From contig CM032121.1 of NCBI GenBank assembly GCA_018894105.1, positions 31,410,230 to 31,474,229 on the forward strand: a stretch of DNA of 64,000 nucleotides. The letters run 5' to 3'. The position numbers and the translations under genes were made by a program. The DNA is from Jacaranda mimosifolia. Its lineage: Eukaryota > Streptophyta > Magnoliopsida > Lamiales > Bignoniaceae. The notes beneath the pieces were generated by a model that was given only the letters and a program-made list of their open reading frames with translations, did no database searches and had not been told where the DNA came from. How positions within the stretch are numbered: the first letter of the stretch is position 1; each line of letters begins with the position of its first letter. Shown in pieces: positions 23,728 through 35,204 of the stretch.

Positions 23728-26700
23728 TCACATTTGATGGCATTTATACTCCAAGTCATCATCTACAGGAGTGCTTGACTGTCCAGCATGTGCAGTTGGA
23801 GGAGCATGTGCAGTTGGAGGAGCTTGTGACTATGCAGAAGTTGTAGCTGGAGCAGTGTTGAAGGGTGGAGCAGTGTTAGGTTTTAGAGAAGGAGGATTAA
23901 CTGGAGAAGTCTTAGAGGTGGTGTTGCTCTTTTTTGTTCCTTTATTTGCTTTCTTCTTCTTTTGCACTACAGGGGGTGACACAAAAGTAGCCTTTTTTGG
24001 TCTTCCCCTTTTCTTAGCTGGCACATGAGTTTGAGATGATGCTTTAGGCAGCAAGTTAGCCACAGCTTCTTCAGCAACTATAGAAATAGGGCCAACAGCT
24101 TCTTCACCAACTTCTGATGCAGCAATAGGTTCTAGAACACATTCAGCAGGTTTAGGAACATAGTCAGCAAGTTCAGGAAACACCTCAGCAGGTTCAGGAA
24201 CATAGTCAGCACATTCAACACCTTTTTCAGCCTCAACTTCAGCTTCAACTTCAATGTCAGCTTCAACTTCAGCATATTTTGTTGCAGTCTTGCTAATTTG
24301 CTGAAAAAATTAAAGTGAAAATAGGTAAAGAAATGAACAATGAGAATAAGTCAAATATGTTTGAAACTAATAAACATTTTTTCCAAACCTCATATCTTCT
24401 CTTAGTCCTCATTTCCCTATCTGGGCTACTTGCAACAGTGTCTTGGCTTTGGCTCCTGCCTCTCTTTCCTCTCCCCTACCTTCTCTTCCCCTTAGCTCTT
24501 TGAGAGGCATCTACAACTAGCTCAAGTTCAATAGATTGATTGACCTGTGAAAATTTCAATTGGATGCATTCTGTAAAATTTAACTTTGAATTAGGAAAAA
24601 AACGTAAAAAATAAAATTGAAGATTGTTACCTCACGCATGCTTTGGCTTTTACTCCTTCTTCCCTTCCTTCTTTTGCTTTAGCTGGCACCTTTCTTCACT
24701 CTTTCACTATCCTAAAACATCAAATATAGCAACAATAAGTCCAATAATTATAGATAGTTATCTACATTATCATACTTGGTAAAATATAGATAGAATTAAA
24801 TACATATAAATTATTCTTGCTCAAAGTTTGAGAAACAAGCTGTGGTTCCATCTTGCAGGTCCTACTATTATGACCTTGTCCATTACACTTCTTACATCTC
24901 AAAATGCTTGACCTCTTCACAACAACTGGTTCACCCAACTCTTTCCTCCTACTTTTCTTAAGTCTACCTAACAGCCTTTTTTTTAGAGGGGGTAGTAGGT
25001 CTTTGGGGGTGACATCCATATCTTTAGGCCAAAAGCTAGGGTCAGTGATGGGATGAATCATATATCTTTAGGCTTTCATGTATTTCTCCTTTGAAAACCT
25101 AGTGTCAGCATAATTCTCTACCTTTTCTCTTCTAGAAGCTATGGCAAGTGCACCATGCCTGCAAGGTATGCCACTAATCTCCCATCTTTTACAATCACAA
25201 GTCTTATTTTGCAAATTAACTATGTAGTGTATGATTTCAACTTGTACTTCATACTCCCACTACCCAGCCAGAAGTAAAGTACATTTTTTGGACTCCTCAA
25301 CCACCACATTCAATTGTTTAAGAGCATCAGGAACTATATCACCCCTCCAGCTTAATCCCTTCTCATACCTCTTATGAAGTCTGCTAATAAGTTTTGCCCT
25401 CAATCCATCCAACAAAGTAAGAATAGGTTTTGCCCTAAGATCACTAACCCAATGATTAAATGATTCTGAAATGTTGTTGGTCACATGATCAATCTTAATT
25501 CTAGTGTCAAAGGCATATCTAGACCACTGCTCAGAGTGAATCTTCAAGAGCCAATCATATGCACCAGGCTTTATTTCTTTCAACTTGTACATTGCAAAGT
25601 TGAAGCCTACTGCATTATATGATCTGGCAGCTTGCCAAAAGTACCTTTTTAAAGCAACATCCACAAATTGGCTTCTGAAATTGGCATATATATGCCTTGC
25701 ACACCTTCTGTTGATGGCATGAGGGACTAGCTCATCTATTGTCTCAACCAGCCCCTACAAAGGAGGAGTTTATAATATTAGTTCTATATATTATTTTTCA
25801 AACCCTACCATATAGTGTGCAAATGCCATGCCATGCATTCTCTACCCTTACAACATGTTTACTTTTACAGCCTTCTACATGCCATGCATTACATTCTACC
25901 CCCTAACATATTATTAACATAACAAATACCCCCTTCAATGCACCCCACAATGAATTCATAAGGACATGAAACAATGAAATTAAGTATACCAAAAGAATAA
26001 AGTATTAAATTTCATACCTTTTGCCTATCACTCATGAATGTCCATAGAAAATCCCTTGAGAATCCTCCAAGCATAAGTGACAAGTGTTCAAAGAAAAACA
26101 TCTAGTTTCCTTACATTCTGATTCAGCCACAACAAATGCTAATGGGAACAATCCATTATTCCCATCTAACCCAATAGTAGCCAACAACACACCACCAAAT
26201 GGACCTTTTAAGTGGCATCCATCAAAGCCTAAAAATGGGCTGTAGCCTTGCATGAAGCCATTTATAAAGGTGAAGCTGGTATGCTAGAAGAGCCTCCTTC
26301 TTCATCTTTATGAATATCACATTGCAACCCAACTACATTTCCCACATATTTTAAACATAACATCTTACAATATGATGGTAGAAGGGCATATGACTTAGAA
26401 TGACTGCCCTCTATTTCCTTAAGAGCTTTTTTCTTTGCCATATAAATCTGCATGTATGAAGGATTCACTCCAAACTTTTGCATTTCACTCCTAATCCCTC
26501 TAGTCTTCATCCTCGAGTTATCTCTCAAAATAGAAACAAGTTTTGAAGCTATCCACTTAACACTAGCTTCCTTAGTACTTTCAGCCCTTACACATGTGTG
26601 TGTACTTCGGTATGTTTTAATTTGAAAAGTCATTCCATCAGCCAATAATGATGCATGTATCCTCCAAGTACAATTTTTCAAGCACAATGACATGTAACCC

Positions 26701-27532
26701 TAGATGTCTCATTTTTTACTCTCACTATATTAAAACCCTCTTGAATAACAAAATCTCTCAAAGTGTCCTTAAAAGCATTTACATTAATGAAGACCATTCC
26801 TTTTTCTAAAATAATTTTCTCACCAGGCTCACAAGAAAACTGTACAACATTTCTATTCAAAGCACCTTTCATGGGATCATCTACAACCTTCTCATCACTT
26901 GAATGATGAGTTTCACAGTGGTTATCTGAACCATAGCTAGACAGGCCATCACTATCACTACATTCTGATACTAAACTTACGGAGTCATCATGTCCATCCT
27001 CACTATTTGGCATAAATAATAACTCAGAGCTACTATCATATCCAATTCTAGACTCATGCCTAGTGTCCTCATCACCTTGACCCTACTCTCCCTCTTCATT
27101 TTCAGCCTCAGCTCCCTCGCCCTCCTTATCCTCACCTCCCTCACCCACCTTACCATCCTCACTATCATTTTTATCTCCATCACCCTCCTCAGCCGCACAT
27201 CCCTTATCGTCCTCAGCCCCATTCTCAGCTCCCTCACCAACTCTCTCAACCTCATCAAAGCCATTGTCAACACAGTCAACAAAAACATTAATTCTTTTTG
27301 AACTTATATTTCTAGAAACTATATGTAATACATCTTGATCATCTAACACTGGCATCATATCATCATTTCCACTAACACTACAACTAATTATCAAAGGGAC
27401 CTTACCTATATGATGTGCATCCCTAGCATCATCAAGGAGATCAAAGAAGCTGTATCGGTCTGGATCCACATTCTTGATTATTTTCTTCTTGCCCAAATTA
27501 TGAATAACAAGTGTATACACTGCCTCAGCCAT
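23728..27532 (-). pseudogene. MULE transposase (MuDRA type) with AT-hook tail
   Basis: Starts MAEAVYTLVIHNLGKKK (27532), a PB1-like N-terminal domain, followed by an acidic region (27290-27050), the mutator DNA-binding domain (FIVINV-type stretch 26800-26620 with CTWRIHAS), and the DDE core with FLGFDGCHLKGPFGG (about 26240-26200, first Asp). An intron (about 26013-25757) splits MSDRQK from GLVETIDEL; then NNISESFNHWV and a SWIM zinc finger CDCKRWEISGIPCRHG (about 25210-25160). A zinc knuckle CKKCNGQGHNSRTC (24905-24860) and, after an intron, a Pro/Ala-rich tail with the AT-hook KKRGRPKK (about 24015) follow. Frameshifts occur near 26690, 26270 and 26100 and a TAG at about 23827. Length and order are normal for the family. 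Confidence 0.88.
24140..24265 (-). repeat. Short coding repeats in the MULE transposase tail
   Basis: AGCAGGTTCAGGAACATAGT occurs twice about 40 bp apart, followed by repeated CTTCAACTTCAG units. They encode Glu/Val/Ala/Pro repeats between the zinc knuckle exon and the AT hook. Confidence 0.75.
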
Positions 27533-28573
27533 ACCTACTTCAAATAAATTAATGAATAAATAGCAACTGTATACACACATTGATAAGAATTGAGTAAATA
27601 ACTACTGCATAAACTTATTAATAATAGCTACTGATTTATTATGAATGAACACTTGTCAAATTGACTCAATTGACCTATAACAAATTCAAATATCTAACAA
27701 GAACCCACAGTTCATAAACTGAACCTTATACAGAGAGTAAAAATGTAGGTTATTGAGGAGGGTTGTTCATAGAAATTTCATTAAATGCAGCAACATAGAC
27801 ATATAACACATATATCATTAGAAATACATCAAACACAGGAACATCAAGTTAGGGTTTCACAGTTTTTCAATAAAAGTTTGAATATTTGAAAAAAAAAAAT
27901 GATTATATGAATGTTATTAATAGTTAAAACGTGTATCTATACTATGATCATGCACTAAGACCATCAAAATCACAAAATCCATGCACATAAAACTCTTTTC
28001 TAAACTAGAGTACATGAAACTCTTTTCTACACCATGCCTGACAAAATGCAGCATGAAAAGATGAAAAAACAGAGATTTTTTACTATTTTCAAACAACCCA
28101 TTACAAAAATATTGGTTTCATACCTTTCTTGAACCAAATCGTGCTATATTTTCAAAGCCCTGCGCCTAATAGTTCGTTAAGAGCATGGAAACCACACTTT
28201 CTCTGCGTTCTATGGATGTAAATGGCCATATTTTAGGTGGGAGACGATGGCTTTCGAGTGCAGAAGATGGAGGGTTTTCTCTTCTATCTTAAAGAACGAA
28301 TATGAAAAGATACGATTTTATTTTGTTCTTTTGTCTTTTCACTGCTTTAGGTGCCAGACACAAGGGTCTTTTGGTCCACTAAAAGTTTGCCCATTTTTCA
28401 CTATTTTTCTTTTTCTTTTTTAATTTTTACTGTCTGGGCTTTTGGTAATTTCACAATTTTCGTCTGCATTACATTTAGGTCCCAAAGTTCAGGGTTTTTT
28501 TTATAATTTTCAAAACAATGGGGTTTTTTTTTGTAGTTATGCCAAACCTCATGGGGGTAGTCGTAATTCACCC

Positions 28574-29340
28574 AAAAGAAAATTGCTCATTTTGGAAAAA
28601 TAAGAATTTTTGCGAGGCATCAATATAATCCCAATAAGTATAACTTGGAGGATTATACTGAATCTAATTTTTTTTTTTCTGAAAGGATTTCCCCATTATG
28701 CTGTGTAATGATTTTTGAAAATTTGATATTCTTAAAAATAATTTTTTTTCAAAATTTTCTTTGTCAAATTTTTTGGTTATTTCATTGGAATCAGAGTCTA
28801 CTAAAATAAACTCATAGAACTTTTGTATTTTTCTTGGATCATGGGGAATACAAAAGTAATCCCTGCTAAAGAACTTTGCTGCTATTTTGCTCGAATTTGT
28901 CTCACTATTAATCCATTATGGTTCTAAGAAACAGTCAAACCAAAAATATTTAGTAAGAGTATAGTGATCAATTTTGTCAATAGATGAACAAGAGGTTGTG
29001 GATTTTGGGGAATCAGAACTTTGGATTTTTTTGTTTATATGTTTGAGGTGTTGTTTGTATGGGAGAAATAAGATTAGCTAATGGAGAAAAAATGTTATAG
29101 CATGGTGAATTTGTAGAAAATTGGCTTAAATTGACTAATCTTGGTTCTGGGTTTGATTTATTTGTTGGATTTGTTGGAGATAGCACTTTTGTTAGAGCAT
29201 AAGATTTTATGATACGTTTTTTGTCAGGTATAGAGGTTGGGAATTTGTCAGCCATTGCCTTGTAAAATTTCTCTTGTAAGAAAACCTAGAATAGAATTTT
29301 GTGATCCTTTGATATATTCAATATCAAAATCATAGTTTTT
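28574..29340 (-). pseudogene. EPRV unit C: RNase H tail, linker and downstream domain
   Basis: From about 29335 the sequence encodes the end of RNase H (DFDIEYIKGSQNSI), then a Thr/Asn/Pro-rich linker (29255-29013) and the conserved downstream domain also seen in unit F (pattern around FYEFILVDS, about 28815-28790). It is broken by frameshifts and interrupted at 28573 by the MULE; the next viral bases are at 22510. The upstream side joins directly to coat protein sequence, so RT and most of RNase H are deleted. Confidence 0.78.
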
Positions 29341-30379
29341 ATGAGAGTGAAAGTCTTTTTTAGATAAATTTTGTCAATCTCAAATTCTTTTAAGGTGGCA
29401 ACTTGAGATGGAAAAGAATCAAAGTTTTCAGGCCTATTTGTGAATTGGTGATATATAGGTTTGATAATTCCTTTGTCCTTTTTGATGGCTTTTAGTTGTT
29501 CTACTTGTGATGAACTGGCTAAGAACCTTGGTAAAGATTCAAGTTCTGAGAAGGCTATTCTACCATTTTCGGCCAAGATCTATTGAATTCAATTTCGATT
29601 GACTTATTAATATTTTGTATATTATATACTCTAGATCTTTATTCTCTATAGTTGGTTTACTAATAGTTCCCTGAGGCATACCCCAAGTATGAGGGAAAGA
29701 GATTTCATTTTAATTGATCATTTTGGGTATATAAACATTTGAATTAGGATTGCTTACTTCCCAATTAGCAATTTGATTACTAGGTAGTGTTTTATTAATC
29801 ACTCTTATATTTAAGCCTATCTTCATAATTTTGCAGCAGACTCCATAAAATACTTCATAAGCTAAAGTTTCAAACTTCATACTATAATTTTATGTTTTGA
29901 TATTAAGTGTTAAAATATCTAATATGTGACAGTCTTGTAATGCTACTATGAAATTAAAATAGATTAGTTCATTTGTTAGACTTGTTTCTGTTACTCCTAA
30001 TAAAGACTCATCATACCTAAGATACCTACAGTCTTCAAGGGCAAGGAAGATAGTAGTATTGAGTCCTTGTCAATGGTTTTACTGTAACTTGAACAAGACC
30101 AAGATGTAAAAATCTATACTTCTTTTTAAGATGTTGTCTAGTTTCTTTAGAAGAGAATAGTTGTATGGTTTGATTGTTACTTACTAAGGGAATCAATTTT
30201 TCAATTAGTTTAATATTAAAGGCTGATCTAAAGTCTAAAAGCTTTGTATGATAGATTTTTGTATTAGGTATCTTTGGTGGCTTCTATTTACCGATATCGT
30301 CATCATTCCACTAAAAATTTCTTTTATAAATTATACAAGTATTATCTGGATCACTAAATCCTATTGATACTGAAGCCAT
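29341..30379 (-). pseudogene. EPRV unit C: movement protein and coat protein start
   Basis: Starts MASVSIGFSDPDN at 30379. The 30K core is present but broken by stops and frameshifts (KETRQHLKKKYRFLHLGLVQV near 30150-30090, ALEDCRYLRYDESLLGV near 30045-29995). The linker WGMPQGTISKPTIENKDLEY (about 29685) and the start of the coat protein (SQVATLKEFEIDKIYLKK, 29420-29360) follow. At about 29340 it is joined to RNase H sequence. Confidence 0.82.
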
Positions 30380-30540
30380 TTTTAAATTATTTAGACTTAG
30401 GCTATTTTGAAATTAATTATTAAATTTCTTACAATCAACAATTTATGCTAAAGATGAGCACTAACTTGGCCTAAAAGCTATGACATGAGAGAGTACTTAT
30501 AATAGCTAATACCTTAAAATCTTTGTCTTAACTATTCAAC

Positions 30541-30555
30541 ATGGCTCCGATACCA
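30541..30555 (-). other. EPRV primer binding site, unit C
   Basis: Reads TGGTATCGGAGCCAT on the minus strand, with one change (A to G) from the tRNA-Met complement seen at 19488-19503. It lies 160 bases upstream of the unit C movement protein start. Confidence 0.85.
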
Positions 30556-30660
30556 TTTTGGTATGACAATGTCTAGGATTTATAAATAGTAATGGAAGCA
30601 CAACACAAAACCTCTGGAAATATAACTGAAAATCTATTATCAAAAGTATTTGCAATTATA

Positions 30661-31990
30661 TAATACAAATATGTTCTTTGTTATCAATAGCTTGTATAAG
30701 AATCCCACAATATTCTATCTCCAATGCATCAATTTGTATTATTTTAGGAGAGTCTTGTCTGCAGATGCCAAGGCATGGTAATTTTTTTTACTCTAGTCTT
30801 AATTTCTCTAACTATTATGGTGTCTTCTTTTGTCCAAGGTCTAGGATTCTTCTTAAGTCTTTCAAATATGAGTTTGCAAGTTTGTATGAGATTAGGAAAG
30901 AAATCATTAACATAATTGAGTGATCCTAAAAATCTTTGTAGTTGGGTTTTGTCTTCGATTTCATCAGGAAACTTCTACAAAGGTCAATGTTCTTTGGATG
31001 GGTGTAATTGTTCCTTTATCTAATTAGTGTCCTAAAAATCTAATATTGGTTTGAAAGAGCTTGATTTTCTTTTCTGATACTACTAATCCATTTTGTTCTA
31101 TAATTTTTACAAATTTGTGAAGATGTTTCCAATGTTGTTTGATAGAATTTCTAAATACTAAGACATCATCAATATAAACTATACTAAAATTTGTATAAGG
31201 ATTAAATATGTCATTCATAATTTTTTGGAATTTTGAGGGAGCATTTTAAGTCCAAATGGCATTACATCCTATTCAAATTGTCCAAATGGTACAGTAAAGG
31301 CAGTTTTGAATATGTCTTTTTCTTCTATTTGTATTTGCCAAAATCCTAACTTCATATCAAATTTAGAAAATACCTGTGCATGAGATAATCATTTAATTAG
31401 ATCTTGTTTGTTAGGTATAGGATATCTAATCCATTTTAAAGCTTTGCTTATGGGTTTGTAATTTATTACTAATCTTGGTACTCCTCTTTCTATGTTAACT
31501 TGTTTTTGGACATAAAAAGCAAAACATGACCCTAGGAATTTACTTGGCCTAATTACATTTTTATTTAATAATTCATTAATTTCTTTTTTACAGAATCCGA
31601 TTGGCAACCGAATCCGAGTCTTCATTTTCACTACTTCTTTATGATGAGAGAGCTATCGGTCTTGATTCTTGATTCATTTGTATTGGTCTAGCTTTGGTAG
31701 GAATATTTTATTCATCGAAGTTTTCTTCATATGGTGAGGCTACAAAATATTTGTTTATGTTCCAGAATGCATTTGGTATGTCAAAATATATATGTATATA
31801 TATATATATTTTCTTCTAATTTTTGTTGGAATTCTTTTATTCTTTGCTGAAATTCTTCTTTATTAATATTTTCTTCAATCTTTTTATAGGTAATTTATTC
31901 TTTTAAGAAGTTAATTTGTTTTTCGTTATTTTTTAATATTGATGTATCTTGTAGTAGTTTAATATCTCTTTCATTGACTGGCAATTGAAA
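30661..31990 (-). pseudogene. EPRV unit D: reverse transcriptase-RNase H
   Basis: RT segment with AFYVQKQVNIERGVPRLVI and KALKWIRYPIPNK (31631-31389), the active-site region with an intact box VYIDDVLVF (about 31180-31155) and NGLVVSEKKIKLFQTN, then RNase H up to about 30661. Near 31595-31660 the normal sequence is replaced by some 65 bp of foreign-looking sequence. A (TA)n run lies near 31790. Several frameshifts break it. At 30660 RNase H changes to leader sequence of unit C, so the RNase H end and downstream domain of unit D are missing. Confidence 0.85.
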
Positions 31991-32079
31991 TCTAAATAAT
32001 AATTTTTGCCCTAGGGTTTCGCTATGGATACCTTGGCTATCTATAGTAATAGGATATAATATTTCTAAGAATGGATTTC

Positions 32080-32575
32080 CTAATATAACGGAGTATTTAA
32101 ATTCTTTATTAGTACAAAACTTGTCTTAAAGTATAAATTATCATTACATACATGGGCATTAGAAAGTTTGTAATATATCTGTAATTTTGAGGAATTGGCA
32201 GTAGAAAGTTTTTCTTTTGTCTTTTCAAAGAATTGTGTAGGTATTAAGTCTTCTTGTATATAGTTCATATATGCTCTCGAGTCCATTAAAACTATTGTTT
32301 CTAATTTGTAATTTTGAATTTTTATTATGATTTTAAAATATCATTTTTGGTAACTGATTTTTGAAATTGTATTTATGTATGTATCTTCTTTTCTTTCATA
32401 GTTTTTCTCCTAGATTTTCTCATTCAATTTTATTTTTAAATTTTAGTAATAGTATATCTTGTTTTATTTTATGGTTTTCTGTTTTTGTTTGTGAAAATTC
32501 TCTTTTAAAGTTCGTAACTTCTTCTCGTAGTTCAATAATAGTTATTTTTTATGGTTTTGCTTTAAACATATTCAT
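32080..32575 (-). pseudogene. EPRV unit D: aspartic protease
   Basis: Same ORF start as in units A, B and F (32575) but a TAA interrupts it after about 8 codons, at a Gln position in the other units. The protease part (32286-32080) shows LSNAHVCNDNLYFKTSF. The active-site triad reads DSR (MDSRAYMN, near 32285) where DSG is expected, a Gly-to-Arg change that would inactivate it. Confidence 0.82.
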
Positions 32576-32579
32576 TATA

Positions 32580-33563
32580 TCTTTGAATTCTGTCTTATGA
32601 ATAGAAATGTTTGTTCTTTCTTCATCAGTTTCTATTAAATTTGTTATTTATTTTAGATATTCTTCTTTAATTTCTTCATTAGCAATTTGTTGAGATAATT
32701 CTAATAATTCACTATATTTACTAAGGACATTTATATTTTTGTTACATAAGCAAATTTCTACCTCAGGAGGACAGTTACAATCATTTTCTTGTTCAGCTTC
32801 AGAAGTAGAAGAATAATATTGGTCTTCTAATTGAATTTGAGGTCTTCTTTATCTATTTCTTCTTTATATTCACTAAAATCTATTTGGTCAAGGATTTTAA
32901 TAATCTCAAGTTTTTGTTGTTCTTCAATTTCTAATTCATTTATTCTTTTTCTGGCCCAACATGTATTAGCATAATGTCCTAGTTTTCCACCTTTTTTACA
33001 CTTTATTTGAGATTTGTCTTTTTTATAGTTTTTCTTATAATTTTTCTTAGTAGGTCTTTTCTGATAGTTTTCTTGATATTTACTATTTTGTCTTTGATAT
33101 GTTTTCTTTCTACTTCTGTACCTATCATTGTGTCTTCTATGTGTACTAGGAGATTTTATTTTTTCAAAACCAAATTGTTCACAAAATTGTCATAATTCTC
33201 TTCTTGAGAGAATTTGTTATTTTTTTCGTTTGTGATTTTAATTTTAGGTCATTACATAATTGTATTCCTGCAATATTTATTTGTGTTATTATTTCTCCAT
33301 AGGATAAGTTTCCTAAGTCTTAGTTTTCTATATTCTTTATTTGATCTCTAACTTTTTTAGCAAATAATTTTGGTAGTCCAGCATTGAATCTTTCTTTCTA
33401 ATAATATAAATTTGCATCATCTAATTGGTAACTCTTGTTAAGAAATGCATCTTTGTACCATCTAAGGTTTTGAAGAGATTTACAAGTTAAGTTTTGTAGT
33501 ATTTTGGAGTTTCTTTGTTCATACATATGGGGGTCTCCAATAAAACTTAAAACTATTGTATAA
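32580..33563 (-). pseudogene. EPRV unit D: coat protein C-terminal part
   Basis: Basic stretch, zinc-finger region (ending GKLGHYANTCWARKR, about 32975-32940) and acidic Ser-rich tail (about 32830-32760) as in the other units. It continues from 41302 across the CACTA insertion: GGAGACCCCC (33528-33540) is on one side and the preceding coat sequence resumes at 41302. One zinc-ligand codon region at 32985-33000 is altered by a frameshift. Confidence 0.78.
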
Positions 33564-34994
33564 CACTGCTAAAAAAATTATTTTTTGTGACAGAAATTTT
33601 CGATGGAAAAAATTCATTCCAATTTGTGACAAATTTTCAGCCAATTTGTGACGGATTTTGCAGTTGAAAATCCATTGCAAAAAAATCCATTGAAAAATGA
33701 CAATATTTGAAGAAATTAAGTTTGACAACATTTGCGACAGAAAAATCCATCGCAAATGTCAAGATTAGCGACGGATTTTAAAAAGTTTCACAAAATCGAA
33801 GTTTTGCAATGGAAAAATCCATTGCTAAAGCTGAAAAAATTAAAATTAAAAATAAAAATTGTTTGCGATGGATTTTGGGTGGGGGAAATTAAACCCTAAT
33901 TCCCCCACCCAGATACTTGGATTTCAATTTTTCCTAAAAAAGGTTAGACTTCTCTTTTTTATTATTATTATCATTATTTTGGTTTGCTACATTGGCTGGC
34001 TAGCTGGTGACGGCTGGTCGCAGCCAACAAGTGCTGGCCGCGCAAGCTGGTGTGGCCAGTGACCCGCCAGATTTGGCTGATTATTTTATATTTTATATTT
34101 TTTTGAAAAAATTCTCTTAATTTTAAAAAATGCTAATGGATTTTGTTTGTTTATTGTTTTAGGCTTGGAAAGCTTATATTTTGCATGATCTCCATTAATT
34201 AAGGTGATTTTTTTAATTATGATTTATTAGTTAGTTAAAATTTGATTTATGTATTAGTTAAACTTAAATAATGATTTATTTATTAGTAATATAATTTGAT
34301 TTAACAAAAATAATAATTTATGTATTATTTCATTAAATGTCGTTATGTTTTGTTAGAGTTATGTTTTTATGTGAATTAAAAATTTCATTAGATTTTGATT
34401 GAGTTAAATTTTATGGTAGTTTATATTGAATTGTATTAAATTTACAAGTTTTAATTTAGTTTATGGAATTATGATTTATGAATAAATATATGCACTTGTG
34501 ACATGTGCCCAGTGAATTAGGCTATCTCGACTATGGTGGATACATTTTGTTGGTGTTGAGATTTGTGGAGCATTTAGAAGCAAGTTTGCATACCTTGTTT
34601 TGATTATATATATATTTTTAGTAGAATACATTAGAAATGTTTAGACTTGGTGGAATTAGGAAGGAGGATTGGATGTTGGGTGAAGGCGTAGAGCTTGGTT
34701 TAATTGCTTGCATGATGATGATGGGTATAAGGGGAAGTGTTTATGGGCCATTATATGTTTATGAATATTATTAATTATTTTCAATTGAAATAATACTACT
34801 CATTTTGTTGAGTCTTGTTTTTTGGCACTTTGGATATCTTATTTTAGGGAGTTTTTGAATTTTTTTTTTATAATCACATAGGACACCATAGTACACCAAA
34901 TAATTTGCTTACCCACTTCAATTGTTAGCTCATCCTTTCATCCTCTTGTCGATTAGACTTCTCCTTTTCTATTTGCCAAATGTATTCATTTCCA

Positions 34995-34995
<1 letters not shown>

Positions 34996-35051
<56 letters not shown>
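34996..35051. repeat. (AAT)n microsatellite
   Basis: About 18 AAT units in the non-coding region upstream of the CACTA transposase. Confidence 0.95.
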
Positions 35052-35053
<2 letters not shown>

Positions 35054-35204
35054 TATCCTATACTATAAGAAATTACTTTCCAACAAACATACACTAATAA
35101 AGTAAATAATCAAATATTTTATCAAAATTGAAATATTTATAATAAAATTACTTTTGCATCATTTAATTTGAAATCAATTTAATGAATTTACTTCTTTACA
35201 GAAC

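Larger units (their letters stand above)
22511..28573. mobile_element. Mutator-like element (MULE), 6063 bp
   Basis: Terminal inverted repeats of roughly 100 bp start GGGTGAATTACG at both ends and share GAGGTTTGGC and TGTTTTGAAAATTA. The flanks TAACGAAAAT (22501-22510) and AAAAGAAAAT (28574-28583) agree at 8 of 10 positions, matching MULE target duplications. EPRV sequence lies on both sides and rejoins without loss. The element holds a MuDRA-type transposase (minus, 23728-27532) and a GRF-type zinc-finger pseudogene (plus, 22931-23316), arranged convergently. Frameshifts make the transposase non-functional as it stands. Confidence 0.9.

Noticed and set aside
27056..27301. 81-residue Leu/Ser/Thr-rich plus-strand ORF that looks like a membrane protein
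   Set aside because: Antisense of the acidic Asp/Glu/Gly-rich region of the MULE transposase.
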